The notes beneath the pieces are model-generated. The model saw only the letters and a list, made by a program, of their open reading frames with translations, searched no databases and was not told the DNA's origin. Made by a program: the position numbers and the translations under genes. From Gammaproteobacteria bacterium Milos-ODIII6 (GTDB lineage Bacteria > Pseudomonadota > Gammaproteobacteria > Chromatiales > Chromatiaceae), in NCBI GenBank assembly GCA_029228645.1, contig JAPTHR010000004.1, positions 295,139 to 359,138 of the forward strand: 64,000 bases of DNA, in the 5' to 3' direction. Below, one piece after another: positions 8,850-20,194 of the stretch (the first letter of the stretch is position 1; every line of letters begins with the position of its first letter).

Positions 8850-9656
8850 ATGCAGCCAGACATCCGAAAAAACCGCGCAGCGCTCAATGTCCTGCTGGTC
8901 CTGTTTCTGTTCAGCACCGCTTGCAGCGTTTGCATGGCCGCCGACTGGGTCCGCGAGCAACGTATCCAGGCGCAGATAAAGGATGCGATCCTGGAGGGCG
9001 AAGTCGTACAGATCGAGGGCGGAGAACACCCTTTTCTCGGCATACTGACCCGCACCGGGTGGCCGTCCGCTCGCGGGGCCGCACTGATCCTGCACGGCCG
9101 GGGCGCCAACCCGGATTGGCTGGACATCGTCCACCCGCTGCGAACCCGGCTGCCAGCGTTTGGCTGGGACACCCTGTCCATCCAGCTGCCGCTCGCCTCC
9201 GAGGGCGCCCGGGACGCCGAATGGTGGGCCACGATTCCCGAGACCCTGCCGCGGATCGAGGCCGCACTGGATCTCCTTGCACAGCGCGGCATGCAAAACA
9301 TCGTGCTGATCTCGCACAGTTTCGGCAACCAGGCCGTGGCGCGCTTTCTGGCTGAAAACCCGGGACGCGAGATCCGCGCCTGGGTGGGCATCGGCATGTC
9401 GACCGACGGCAGCAATCGCGAGAACGGCACCCTTGCCACGCTCCGCCGGGTGCAGCTGCCGATATTGGATCTGTATGGGGAAAACGATCTCGCGAGTGTG
9501 ACCGCCAGCGCCACCGATCGCCGTCTGGCCGCGCGCGACGCCGACAACCCGGTCTTCGAGCAGCGCGAGATCGTCGGCGTGGATCATTTCTTCAGTGGCC
9601 AGGACGAGTTGCTCGTGAGCATCGTGAAATCCTGGCTGGCCAAGGTCGCGAACTAG
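8850..9656 (+). CDS. DUF3530-family alpha/beta hydrolase-like exported protein
   Basis: A 268-residue protein with an N-terminal hydrophobic segment (about residues 11-30) that looks like a signal peptide. The [12 protein letters not shown] segment corresponds to the oxyanion loop region of alpha/beta hydrolases, and [13 protein letters not shown] is a nucleophile-elbow-like turn whose first glycine is replaced by serine. [11 protein letters not shown] and VGVDHFF supply a plausible Asp and His. This matches the DUF3530 family, whose substrate is unknown. The start is the ATG after GTGAGCAAT; the frame is open upstream but lies over the rpe gene. It faces argS-side genes convergently. Confidence 0.78.
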   Translation: MQPDIRKNRAALNVLLVLFLFSTACSVCMAADWVREQRIQAQIKDAILEGEVVQIEGGEHPFLGILTRTGWPSARGAALILHGRGANPDWLDIVHPLRTRLPAFGWDTLSIQLPLASEGARDAEWWATIPETLPRIEAALDLLAQRGMQNIVLISHSFGNQAVARFLAENPGREIRAWVGIGMSTDGSNRENGTLATLRRVQLPILDLYGENDLASVTASATDRRLAARDADNPVFEQREIVGVDHFFSGQDELLVSIVKSWLAKVAN

Positions 9657-9704
9657 CCGGCCTGCCGCCACCTCGGCAAGCCCCCAGGGAAGAGGCCTTT
9701 AGCC

Positions 9705-10277
9705 CTATTTGATGATTCGCACCAGCAGATCGCGGTAGCCGTGCCCCTTGAGCTGACGGCGCGCCGCATCCAGCTCCGAGCGCCCCAGGAAGGGGCCGGC
9801 CTGGACGCGGTAGCGCTCGTCACCGCCTCCCAGGCTCGCGCGGGTGATGCGTGTCTCTACACCCTGCAGGGCAAGCTCTGCCTGCATACGGTCGGCTTCA
9901 GCAGGACGCGAGAAGGAACCGATCTGGATCAGGTAGCGCGCGGTGGGATCGACCTTGTCCAGGCTGTCGCGTCGATCCAGCTGTTCTTCGGGTACCACCA
10001 CCTGCTTGCGTCCCAGCTCATCGTAAAAGCGATAGCGTGGCTGGTAGGGCGGGATTTCCGGCGCCGGGCTCTTCTCCGGCGCGTCCTGAGGCGGACGATC
10101 CGGCCGGGCGCCGATCCACGCCTCGGGCGCAAGCGGCGTTTCCAGTTTCAGCCAGACCAGGCCGACGATGAAGGCGCCGAGCAACAGCCCCACCAGCATC
10201 CACAGCCAGGCGGGGGCGCTGCGCGAGGATTTGCGACGCCTGGCGGCGTTGGCGCGGTACTTATAGTCGCGCGGCAT
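9705..10277 (-). CDS. SPOR-domain membrane protein (FtsN-like)
   Basis: A 190-residue protein with a short basic cytoplasmic N-terminus, one membrane span at about residues 23-44 (WLWMLVGLLLGAFIVGLVWL), a proline-rich linker, and a C-terminal SPOR domain starting at YLIQIGSFSRPAEADRM. SPOR domains bind denuded septal peptidoglycan. The arrangement is that of FtsN, the late division activator, and position directly after argS (3-bp gap) is the classical location of ftsN-like genes (argS-ftsN). The essential FtsN activation segment is not obvious, so the gene symbol is withheld. Confidence 0.8.
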   Translation of the reverse strand: MPRDYKYRANAARRRKSSRSAPAWLWMLVGLLLGAFIVGLVWLKLETPLAPEAWIGARPDRPPQDAPEKSPAPEIPPYQPRYRFYDELGRKQVVVPEEQLDRRDSLDKVDPTARYLIQIGSFSRPAEADRMQAELALQGVETRITRASLGGGDERYRVQAGPFLGRSELDAARRQLKGHGYRDLLVRIIK

Positions 10278-10280
10278 GGA

Positions 10281-12041
10281 TCACATCTTCTCCGGGGCAC
10301 TGATGCCGATCAGGCCCAGCCCGTTGGCGAGCACCTGGCGCACCGCAGCGATCAGTTTCAAACGCCCATCCCGCAGGCCCCCGTCTTCGACCAGGAACTG
10401 GTGCGCGTTGTAGTAGGTGTGCAACTCGTTCGCCAGTTCGCGCAGGAAATGGGTCAGCTGATGCGGTTCCTCATTGAGCGCGGCCGCTTCCACCACCTCC
10501 GGATAGCGCGCCAGCGATTTCAGCAGCGCCAGCTCGTGCTCCTCAGCGAGTTGCTCGAGATTGCCCGACCCGTCGCTGAGTTCCGCCTGGAAACCCTTCT
10601 CGGCCGCCTGGCGGAAGACCGAGCAGATCCGGGCATGCGCATACTGCACGTAGTAGACCGGGTTGTCATTCGACTGCGAGCGTGCCAGGTCCAGGTCGAA
10701 GTCGAGGTGCTGTTCACATTTGCGCATGATGTAAAAAAAGCGTGCTGCATCCCGGCCGACATCCTTGCGCAACTCGCGCAGGGTCACGAACTCGCCCGAA
10801 CGGGTCGACATCTGCTTCTTTTTGCCGCCTTCGTACAGTACCGCGAACTGCACCAGGAGAACGTCCAGCTTGCCCGGATCGTCGCCCAGTGCCTGTAGCG
10901 CGGCCTTGACCCGCGGCACGTAGCCATGATGATCGGCACCCCAAACGTCGATCACACGCGCAAAACCGCGTTCGATCTTGTCCAGGTGGTAGGCGATATC
11001 CGAGGCGAAGTAGGTGGCCTGGCCGTTTTCGCGCACGACCACGCGATCCTTCTCGTCGCCGAAGTCGGTCGAGCGGAACCACCAGGCCCCGCCTTTCTCG
11101 TAGAGATGGCCGGAGGCACGCAGCCGGTCGACGCATTTGTTGACCGCACCGGACTCGACCAGCGAGCGCTCCGAGTACCACTCCTGGTAGTGCACGCCGA
11201 ACAGCTCCAGGTCATCGCGGATATCGTCCAGGATGACGTTCAGGCCGAGCTCGAACACGAAGCGATAGCGGTTGTCTTCCAGCAGATGTTTGGCGCGCCC
11301 GATCAGCGCGTCGATGTGCGCCTCCTTGTCGCCCCCGGCGGGCTCATCTGCCGGCACATCCGCGAACACCTCGTGCGCCGCATGGCGGTAGGCATCCCCG
11401 TGATCACGGTGCAGGGTCGCGGCGATATCCCAGACGTAGTCCCCCTTGTAAGCGTTGCTCGGAAAGACCAGCTCCTCCCCCGCCAGCTCGAGATAACGCA
11501 ACCACACCGAGGTCGCGAGGATATCCATCTGGCGCCCGGCATCGTTGACGTAATACTCGCGATGCACCTCGAAACCCACCGCCTCGAGCAGGTCTGCCAC
11601 GACCGAGCCATACGCCGCGCCTCGGCCATGCCCGACGTGCAGCGGCCCGGTCGGGTTGGCCGAGACGAACTCGACCTGTACGCGCTTGCCAGTGCCGATG
11701 TCCGAGCGCCCGTAGCGCTCGCCCTGCGCAAGCACCTGGGAGACGACCGCCAGGTGCGCATTCTGTGCCAGGCGGAAGTTGATGAACCCGGGCCCGGCGA
11801 TGCTGACCTCTGTCAGCAGCGGGGTCTGCGGCAGGGCGGCGACGAGTCTCTCGGCAAGGTCGCGCGGCTTCATTCCCGCCACCTTGCTGTTGACCATGGC
11901 GGCATTAGTCGCGAAATCCCCGTGCGCGGGGTCGCGCGCGCGCTCGATCACGGGATCGGGGAATGACTCGGCACTCAGGACGCCCTCACGGGCAAGCGAC
12001 TCCAGCGCGGAACGGACCAGGGCGGCAATCTCGGACTTCAT
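10281..12041 (-). CDS. argS: arginyl-tRNA synthetase
   Basis: A 586-residue class I tRNA synthetase charging tRNA-Arg. The HIGH motif appears as HVGH in [14 protein letters not shown]; the KMSK loop is degenerate (KKQMSTRSG), as in most ArgRS. The N-terminal Add-1 domain and the C-terminal DALR anticodon-binding helix bundle, ending in [11 protein letters not shown], are present, so the protein is full length. The ATG giving MKSEIAALV is the family start. It is followed 3 bp later by the SPOR gene, suggesting one transcript. Confidence 0.96.
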   Translation of the reverse strand: MKSEIAALVRSALESLAREGVLSAESFPDPVIERARDPAHGDFATNAAMVNSKVAGMKPRDLAERLVAALPQTPLLTEVSIAGPGFINFRLAQNAHLAVVSQVLAQGERYGRSDIGTGKRVQVEFVSANPTGPLHVGHGRGAAYGSVVADLLEAVGFEVHREYYVNDAGRQMDILATSVWLRYLELAGEELVFPSNAYKGDYVWDIAATLHRDHGDAYRHAAHEVFADVPADEPAGGDKEAHIDALIGRAKHLLEDNRYRFVFELGLNVILDDIRDDLELFGVHYQEWYSERSLVESGAVNKCVDRLRASGHLYEKGGAWWFRSTDFGDEKDRVVVRENGQATYFASDIAYHLDKIERGFARVIDVWGADHHGYVPRVKAALQALGDDPGKLDVLLVQFAVLYEGGKKKQMSTRSGEFVTLRELRKDVGRDAARFFYIMRKCEQHLDFDLDLARSQSNDNPVYYVQYAHARICSVFRQAAEKGFQAELSDGSGNLEQLAEEHELALLKSLARYPEVVEAAALNEEPHQLTHFLRELANELHTYYNAHQFLVEDGGLRDGRLKLIAAVRQVLANGLGLIGISAPEKM

Positions 12042-12190
12042 GACAGTTTCAACCTGGGCAAGCAGGCGGCGAAGGATAGCAAGAAGCCGGCGATCCCCCA
12101 AAAAATCGATCTGCGGGAAATGCGGGCCGCGCTGGCTTGCGAGCTTGCCTCGACCTGCCTGCTTTCATCACGCGCAGCCGGGCGGGAGGC

Positions 12191-14401
<2,211 letters not shown>

Positions 14402-14513
14402 GAGCGGGATTGTATCGACCCTTTCGGCCGTGCAGTGGGGACACCTGTCGAAGCCTGTGATTCGAAGTGAATACGATTCAAAAACATAAACTTAGCCGGG
14501 CATTAACAATTCC

Positions 14514-14522
14514 TGTGGATAA
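14514..14522. promoter_or_regulatory. consensus DnaA box in the priA upstream gap
   Basis: TGTGGATAA, the reverse complement of the strict DnaA box TTATCCACA, lies 112 bp upstream of priA in the 14402-14963 gap. Only one box is seen, so this is not an origin; DnaA control of priA is a possibility. The rest of the gap holds no recognisable gene. Confidence 0.4.
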
Positions 14523-14963
14523 CTTTGTGGAATTCGGGTTCGCGTTTCCCCGCAGGCGCCGGAACGCGCGCGATCGAGCCAGCGAGGAAAAAATGAGCAA
14601 AAAGTCAACATCCATGGATTTCAATGGCTTACCGAACCCCCAAGGTGAGCGGCTGACGCCAGGGGGAAGTCACCCCGCGGACAGGGAAAAGCGCCGTTTT
14701 GTGCATAAGTCACTTGACAGAAACGTCGCCAGGCGTTCCATCCCGCACGCATGGGATCGACTGACGGGCTCTTCGCCGGGTCTAGTGGCATTGTCGATGT
14801 CTGCGCGCGCACCCAAGGCGCTGCAGGCCCGGGCGGATGATGCCGCTCCCCTGGACCACTTCGACGCGGCATCGCTGGCCCGGTTCGACTGCGCTGGTCG
14901 CAGCTTGAACCGGGATGCGCTTTTATGCCATAAACCGGGCAACCCCATCGCGAGGATGACGTC

Positions 14964-15554
14964 GTGTCGAATCTGTCTCAACAGATCCTGCGAACCGATG
15001 CATCGGGCATGCCGCTCGAATGGATCGACTACCGGCATGCGGTGAAACTGCATGCGCTGGATCTGGTGGCTTACACCCTGGGCTCCGCCATCATGACCAT
15101 TCACGGCGGTATCAACTCGCGCAGCCGCGAACGCAGCCGGCTGCGACTGCACAGCATCCTCGCCACCCACGGCAACCACCAGTCGCAGTTTCGCCGCGAC
15201 CGGGGCTACATGCCGCCGCTGTGCAACGAGACCCTGTTCCAGCGGGATGCGCACGTCTGCCTGTACTGCGGCGATTCCTTCCACCGCAGCAGGCTCTCGC
15301 GCGATCACGTGACCCCGGTCAGTCGCGGCGGCCAGGACACCTGGAACAACCTGGTGACCGCCTGTGTCCGCTGCAATACCCACAAGGCGGGACGGACCCC
15401 GGAAGAGGCAGGCATGCAGCTGCTCGCGATCCCCTTCACCCCGACGCACGCCGAATACATCTATCTCCAGGGCCGGAATGTACTCGCGGACCAGATGGAG
15501 TTCCTGGTCGCGCACTTCCCGCGCACCAGCCCGCTGCGCGGCCGGGTCGCGTGA
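14964..15554 (+). CDS. HNH endonuclease-family protein
   Basis: A 196-residue protein with a GTG start preceded by GAGGA. The core is an HNH/zinc-ribbon fold: CLYCGDSF, then SRDHVTPVSRGGQDTWNNLVTACVRCNTHK, giving a CxxC...CxxC zinc site and the His-Asn-His catalytic set. The N-terminal 75 residues resemble the leader seen on chromosomally encoded HNH proteins found next to housekeeping genes, not homing enzymes. Its stop overlaps the start of the kinase-like gene by 4 bp, so the three downstream genes form one unit. Substrate unknown; a DNA-repair nuclease is plausible. Confidence 0.85.
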   Translation: MSNLSQQILRTDASGMPLEWIDYRHAVKLHALDLVAYTLGSAIMTIHGGINSRSRERSRLRLHSILATHGNHQSQFRRDRGYMPPLCNETLFQRDAHVCLYCGDSFHRSRLSRDHVTPVSRGGQDTWNNLVTACVRCNTHKAGRTPEEAGMQLLAIPFTPTHAEYIYLQGRNVLADQMEFLVAHFPRTSPLRGRVA

Positions 15555-16429
15555 GCGAACTCTGGCAACATATCGCGGAACGCATCAGCGAACTGAACGG
15601 CGTCCCTTTCAACCCCGAGACGCCGAGCCGCCTCGGCGGCGGTTGTATCAACACCGCGGTGCGCCTCTCCGACGGGGATCGACACTGGTTCGTCAAGATC
15701 AACGACGCCATGCGCCTGGATATGTTCGAGGCGGAAGCCGCCGGCCTGAACGTGATGGCGGACACCGAAACGATCCGGGTGCCACGCGCGCTGTGCACCG
15801 GCAGCCAGGGTGGCAATGCCTATATCGTGATGGACTACATCGAGCCGGGACAGGCTGGCGCCGGCGGGCAGGCCCGCGCCGGTGACGCCCTGGCCAACAT
15901 GCATCGCCATACCGCCAAGGCCTACGGTTGGGAGCGCGATAACACCATTGGCGCCACCCACCAGCCGAATGCCTGGCGCGACAGCTGGGTCGACTTCTGG
16001 CGCGAGCAGCGCCTCGGCTTCCAGCTGGAACTGGTCGGACGCAACGGCCACACGGCATTGCAACGCCACGGGGAGAAACTGCTCGATCGTTTCCACGTGC
16101 TGATCGATCACGCCCCCGTCCCGTCGCTGCTGCACGGCGACCTGTGGGGCGGCAATATGCACTTCGACCAGAATGGCGAGCCGGTCATCTTCGACCCCGC
16201 GGTCTACTACGGCGACCGCGAGGCCGAACTCGCGATGACCGAGCTTTTCGGCGGATTCGGCCGCGACTTCTATGCGGCCTACGAAGCCGCCTGGCCGCTG
16301 CATGACGGCTACGCCGTGCGCAAGACGCTCTACAACCTGTACCACATTCTCAATCACGCCAACCTGTTCGGCGGGGGTTATGCCTCGCAGGCCCAGGGGA
16401 TGGTCGACCGTCTCCTGGGCGAGTGTTGA
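15551..16429 (+). CDS. fructosamine kinase-family protein
   Basis: A 292-residue protein of the FN3K/aminoglycoside-phosphotransferase fold. It has a P-loop-like LGGGCINTAVRL, the ATP-lysine in WFVKIN, VMDYIE in the hinge, the catalytic loop LLHGDLWGGNMHF, and the metal Asp in VIFDPAVYYGDRE. Family members phosphorylate ketosamines (glycated amines) on proteins so that they decompose, a deglycation repair role; bacterial forms often accept ribulosamine. The start is a GTG overlapping the HNH stop codon, and the stop overlaps the next gene's start, indicating translational coupling. Confidence 0.88.
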   Translation: MSELWQHIAERISELNGVPFNPETPSRLGGGCINTAVRLSDGDRHWFVKINDAMRLDMFEAEAAGLNVMADTETIRVPRALCTGSQGGNAYIVMDYIEPGQAGAGGQARAGDALANMHRHTAKAYGWERDNTIGATHQPNAWRDSWVDFWREQRLGFQLELVGRNGHTALQRHGEKLLDRFHVLIDHAPVPSLLHGDLWGGNMHFDQNGEPVIFDPAVYYGDREAELAMTELFGGFGRDFYAAYEAAWPLHDGYAVRKTLYNLYHILNHANLFGGGYASQAQGMVDRLLGEC

Positions 16430-17022
16430 AGCGGCCTTCGGGGGAGTCATTCGCCAAGCTGTTGCGCGAGATCCGGGACTGCACCTTGTGCCACGAACAC
16501 CTCCCGAACCCGCCACGCCCGGTCTTCCAGGCGCACCCGGATGCGCGCATCCTGGTCGTGGGACAGGCGCCCGGACGGCGCGCCCACGAAACGGGCCTCC
16601 CCTTCAACGACCCCAGCGGCGAGCGCTTGCGCGACTGGATGGGCGTGGACCGGGATACCTTCTACGACTCCAGCTGCATCGCCCTGGTGCCGATGGGCTT
16701 CTGTTACCCGGGCACCGGTGCCGGCGGCGACCTCCCGCCTCGGCCGGAATGCGCGCCCACTTGGCGTGCACGCCTGCTCGCCGCCCTGCCGAACATCCAG
16801 CTGACCCTACTGGTCGGCCGTTATGCCATCGCCTGGCACCTGCATCCGCAGCAACCGGCACGCGCGGTCAGCGCCACGGTCGCACGCTGGCAGGACTGGT
16901 GGCCATCGGCCGTGCCGATGCCGCATCCAAGCCCACGCAACAACCGCTGGCTGCGTGAGCGCCCCTGGTTCGAGGCCGAGGTGATTCCGGCGCTACGCAC
17001 CCGCATCAGGGAGCTGCTTTGA
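16423..17022 (+). CDS. uracil-DNA glycosylase-family protein
   Basis: A 199-residue protein of the UDG superfamily. An N-terminal CTLC motif is followed by ILVVGQAPGRRAHETGLPFNDPSGERLRDW, which has the GQAPG catalytic-loop form seen in family 4-like proteins. The C-terminal part has LLVGRYAIAWHL and PMPHPSPRNNRWL, the second being the HPSPRN substrate loop. Only two cysteines of the usual four-cysteine iron-sulfur cluster are evident at the N-terminus, so cluster binding is doubtful. Start GTG at 16423 overlaps the kinase gene by 7 bp. Its coupling to an HNH protein and a deglycation kinase hints at a small damage-repair unit. Confidence 0.8.
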   Translation: MLKRPSGESFAKLLREIRDCTLCHEHLPNPPRPVFQAHPDARILVVGQAPGRRAHETGLPFNDPSGERLRDWMGVDRDTFYDSSCIALVPMGFCYPGTGAGGDLPPRPECAPTWRARLLAALPNIQLTLLVGRYAIAWHLHPQQPARAVSATVARWQDWWPSAVPMPHPSPRNNRWLRERPWFEAEVIPALRTRIRELL

Positions 17023-17072
17023 ACAGACAGCGGCCGGTAACCGATCCTTTTTTCTCTGCACGGAATCCAGCC

Positions 17073-17105
17073 CAAAAAAAAGCGGGCGCCGAAGCGCCCG
17101 CTTTT
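17073..17105. terminator. bidirectional terminator between UDG-like gene and amtB
   Basis: AAGCGGGCGC pairs with GCGCCCGCTT across a CGAA loop. On the minus strand it is followed by eight T and on the plus strand by TTTT, so it can end transcripts from both convergent genes. Confidence 0.9.
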
Positions 17106-17127
17106 CCCGCAAGAGAGAAGTCTGTGT

Positions 17128-18426
17128 TTACAGACCGCTTCCCTTGACCCCGGTGAACTCGGGGTAGGCTTCCATGCCGCACTCGCCGATGTCCACACCT
17201 TCGTACTCTTCCTCTTCGCTGACGCGGATGCCCATGATCATCTTGATCACCAGCCAGGTCACGAAGCTCGCCACGAAGACCCAGGCGAAGATGGTACCGG
17301 CACCGACCAGCTGACCGGTGAAAGTGGCACCGTCATTGGTCAGCGGCACCGCCAACAGGCCCCACAGACCGACCACACCGTGCACCGAGATGGCGCCGAC
17401 CGGATCGTCGATCTTGATCTTGTCCAGCATCATGATGGAGAAGACCACCAGTACGCCACCGGCGGAACCGATCAGGGTGGCCGCCAGCGGGCTCGGGGTG
17501 GAGGGCTCAGCGGTGATCGCCACCAGGCCGGCCAGGGCGCCGTTCAGCGCCATGGTCAGGTCGGCCTTGCCGAAGATCAGACGCGCCACGATCAGCGCAG
17601 CCACCAGGCCACCGGCAGCCGCCGCGTTGGTGTTCAGGAACACCATGGCGACCGAGTTGGCGCTGACGACATCACCCAGCTTCAGCACCGAACCACCGTT
17701 GAAGCCGAACCAGCCCATCCACAGGATGAAGGTACCGAGGGTGGCCAGCGGCAGGTTGGCGCCGGGGATGGCGTTGATCTTGCCATCCTTGGTGTACTTG
17801 CCTTTACGAGCGCCGAGCAGGAGCACACCCGCCAGTGCCGCCGAGGCGCCTGCCATGTGCACGATGCCGGAGCCGGCGAAGTCGGAGAAGCCGAAGTCAT
17901 CGCCCAGGCTGTACAGACCGAACACGGAACCACCGCCCCAGGTCCAGTTGCCTTCCATCGGGTAGATGAAGCCGGTCATGACGACCGCGAACAGCAGGAA
18001 GGCCCACAGCTTCATCCGCTCGGCGACTGCACCGGAGACGATCGACATGGCGGTTGCCACGAACACGACCTGGAAGAAGAAGTCGGACGCATCCGAGTAG
18101 ACCGAGCCACCGTCGAAGCCGGCCTCGGCGGACTCCTTCAGTACCGTTGCGGTCAGGGCATCGGCATTCTCGGCGCCGTCCAGAGCAATCGTGCCCAGGA
18201 AGTAGTCACCGCCGTACATGATCGCGTAGCCGCACACCAGGTACATGATGCACGACACCGCATACAGCGCGACGTTCTTGGTCAGGATCTCGGTGGTGTT
18301 TTTGGCCCTTACCAGGCCGGACTCGAGCATGGCGAAACCTGCCGCCATCCACATGACCAGTGCGCCGCTCACCAGGAAATAGAAGGTGTCCATGGCGTAC
18401 TGGAGTTCGAAGATTTGATTTTCCAT
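17128..18426 (-). CDS. amtB: ammonium transporter
   Basis: A 432-residue inner-membrane channel of the Amt family, about eleven spans, with the periplasmic ammonium-recruiting and pore segments recognisable (AGFAMLESGLVRAKN, GFSDFAGSGIVHMAGASAAL, SVHGVVGLWGLLAVPL with the paired pore histidines). There is no cleavable signal peptide, and the N-terminus begins directly before span 1. It conducts ammonium/ammonia into the cell under nitrogen limitation and is gated by the P-II protein encoded just upstream. The 28-bp gap to glnK and the shared nitrogen-type promoter upstream of the porin support one operon. Confidence 0.95.
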   Translation of the reverse strand: MENQIFELQYAMDTFYFLVSGALVMWMAAGFAMLESGLVRAKNTTEILTKNVALYAVSCIMYLVCGYAIMYGGDYFLGTIALDGAENADALTATVLKESAEAGFDGGSVYSDASDFFFQVVFVATAMSIVSGAVAERMKLWAFLLFAVVMTGFIYPMEGNWTWGGGSVFGLYSLGDDFGFSDFAGSGIVHMAGASAALAGVLLLGARKGKYTKDGKINAIPGANLPLATLGTFILWMGWFGFNGGSVLKLGDVVSANSVAMVFLNTNAAAAGGLVAALIVARLIFGKADLTMALNGALAGLVAITAEPSTPSPLAATLIGSAGGVLVVFSIMMLDKIKIDDPVGAISVHGVVGLWGLLAVPLTNDGATFTGQLVGAGTIFAWVFVASFVTWLVIKMIMGIRVSEEEEYEGVDIGECGMEAYPEFTGVKGSGL

Positions 18427-18454
18427 CTTTACTCAACCTCGCTGACGGGGTGAT

Positions 18455-18805
<351 letters not shown>

Positions 18806-18820
18806 CTAAAGTCGGGAAGG

Positions 18821-18844
18821 CCAGCGGCCGGAGTCGGCCGCTGG
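18821..18844 (-). other. stable hairpin between porin gene and glnK
   Basis: CCAGCGGCCG pairs perfectly with CGGCCGCTGG across GAGT (10-bp stem). No T-run follows on the minus strand, so it more likely stabilises or partitions the mRNA than ends it, allowing porin and glnK/amtB to be made at different levels. Confidence 0.6.
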
Positions 18845-18867
18845 TTGCTACAGGGTGATGTGAGCGA

Positions 18868-19530
18868 TTAGAAGCTCTTGGACCAGGAGATGAACGGCAT
18901 CATGTCGTTATCGAGGCTCTGTCCGCTGTCCTGATCGAATACGTTGGACACCGAGAGGGTGAAGTCGCCGAGTTCGCCCATGCTCTTGCTCACATCGATC
19001 TGGCCATGGGAGTAGTCCATGTCGTCGGCTTCCATGTCGTAGTAGCCAACGGTCGCACCCAGGCTCCAGCCGTCACCCAGGTCGGTGCCCGCGGACAGGT
19101 AGTAATACAGGTCGCTCTCGTCGGTCCCGCTCTCCTTGTCGACGGTATACGCAACACCGCCACTGACCGGGCCGAAGGACAAGCCTGCGTAAATCTCGGT
19201 GAAATCCGCGTCCTGCCCGCTGGGGTAGGCGTAGTAGATAACGCCGAGGTCATAACCGACCGAGCCGGACTCGCCGGAGAAGCCGGCGTACAGGTCCAGC
19301 TCTTCGCCACTGCCATTGCCAAGAGTGGAAATCCAGGTACCGGCATAGAAACCGCTCTCGTTGGCATAGTCGACGCCACCTGAGATGGCCGCATCGTCAC
19401 CGGTCTGGCTCACGCCACGCCACAGGTAGTTGCTGGTGGCGCCGATGTTGCCGCTCAGTTCCGCCTGTGCGATCCCGGACAGGCCCATGACAGCCGCACC
19501 AACAGCGATTGCAATCTTGTTCAGTTTCAT
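18868..19530 (-). CDS. TorF-family putative porin
   Basis: A 220-residue outer-membrane protein: signal peptide at residues 1-23 (cut after AQA), then NYLWRGVSQTGDDAAISGGVDY, the hallmark start of the TorF family (TIGR02001 type), alternating beta-strands, and the terminal aromatic SWSKSF that matches the C-terminal signal for outer-membrane insertion. It is first in the porin-glnK-amtB run; porins of this family are often found next to ammonium transport genes, so diffusion of small nitrogen compounds is a reasonable inference, though not shown for this protein. Confidence 0.88.
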   Translation of the reverse strand: MKLNKIAIAVGAAVMGLSGIAQAELSGNIGATSNYLWRGVSQTGDDAAISGGVDYANESGFYAGTWISTLGNGSGEELDLYAGFSGESGSVGYDLGVIYYAYPSGQDADFTEIYAGLSFGPVSGGVAYTVDKESGTDESDLYYYLSAGTDLGDGWSLGATVGYYDMEADDMDYSHGQIDVSKSMGELGDFTLSVSNVFDQDSGQSLDNDMMPFISWSKSF

Positions 19531-19631
19531 TTGATTACTCCCAAATAATATTTTGAATTACTCGTAACCCGGATTCGCAAAAGGAATCAGCGTAATCCCG
19601 GTATCGACGCGAAGTTCGATGCCTAGGCAGA

Positions 19632-19649
19632 AAGCAGGATTCAGGCCAA
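19632..19649 (-). promoter_or_regulatory. sigma-54 promoter candidate of porin-glnK-amtB
   Basis: Read on the minus strand, TTGGCCTGAATCCTGCTT has GG (-24) and GC (-12) exactly 10 bases apart, within TGGC and TGCT contexts near the RpoN consensus. It lies about 100 bp before the porin ATG, with NtrC-like sites upstream. Confidence 0.6.
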
Positions 19650-19713
19650 AGATATTTTTAATATTTATTTCAATCAGTTATGCGACACCCTGGCTATCTT
19701 AGGGAACGCTAAT

Positions 19714-19728
19714 GCACCATTACGGGGA
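19714..19728. promoter_or_regulatory. half-conserved NtrC-type site
   Basis: GCACC-ATTAC-GGGGA: the left half is a perfect GCACC and the right half is degenerate. It is centred 42 bp (four helix turns) from the stronger site at 19756, a spacing suited to cooperative NtrC dimers. Confidence 0.4.
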
Positions 19729-19755
19729 CCGTTATGGTTTTCCCTAAGGGAATGC

Positions 19756-19770
19756 GCACCATTTGGGTGC
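19756..19770. promoter_or_regulatory. NtrC-type enhancer site
   Basis: GCACC-ATTTG-GGTGC is a perfect palindrome of the NtrC half-site with the expected 5-base spacer. It lies about 115 bp upstream of the sigma-54 candidate and 74 bp upstream of the divergent ubiK. Confidence 0.65.
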
Positions 19771-19843
19771 AAATGGCGCCGCATAGACAACCCAGGCGCC
19801 ACTCGCTAACCTTCTGCGCAACTCATGTCCCGGGAAAACACCC

Positions 19844-20092
19844 ATGCTGGATCCGAAGTTGTTCGATGACCTCTCGCGCCGCGTCGCCGAGGGCATGCCC
19901 AAAGGGCTGCAGGCGCTGCAGGACGATTTCGAGCGCAACCTACGCGCGGCGCTGGAGGCCGCGGTACGCAGGATGGACCTGGTATCGCGCGACGAATTCG
20001 AGATTCAGCAGGCGGTCCTGCAACGCACCCGCGAGAAACTCGAGGCCCTGCAGAAACGCGTCGCCGAGCTGGAACAAACGACCACGCGCTGA
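19844..20092 (+). CDS. ubiK: ubiquinone biosynthesis accessory factor UbiK
   Basis: An 82-residue protein: an N-terminal amphipathic segment (LDPKLFDDLSRRVAEGMPKG) and a C-terminal coiled coil (FEIQQAVLQRTREKLEALQKRVAELEQ) match UbiK (formerly YqiC), which forms a trimer with UbiJ and helps the late ubiquinone enzymes work on lipid. Length is normal. A longer open frame over this region is out of frame and unrelated. The gene is divergent from the nitrogen operon and shares its regulatory gap. Confidence 0.88.
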   Translation: MLDPKLFDDLSRRVAEGMPKGLQALQDDFERNLRAALEAAVRRMDLVSRDEFEIQQAVLQRTREKLEALQKRVAELEQTTTR

Positions 20093-20194
20093 ATCCGCAC
20101 ACCCACCGACCGCCCAAGCCGCGTCGCTCGAGTGGCGTACGCCACCTGACGCTCGCCCGAGGGTGTCGCCCCCCTCCAGGAACCCGCAAAATCC

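Noticed and set aside
14467..15045. A 192-codon open frame upstream of the HNH gene
   Set aside because: It spans the DnaA-box region and overlaps the HNH gene start, has no ribosome site and reads like random GC-rich sequence.
19560..19600. Another sigma-54 site nearer the porin start
   Set aside because: The candidate near 19580 has GC at -12 but CT instead of GG at -24.
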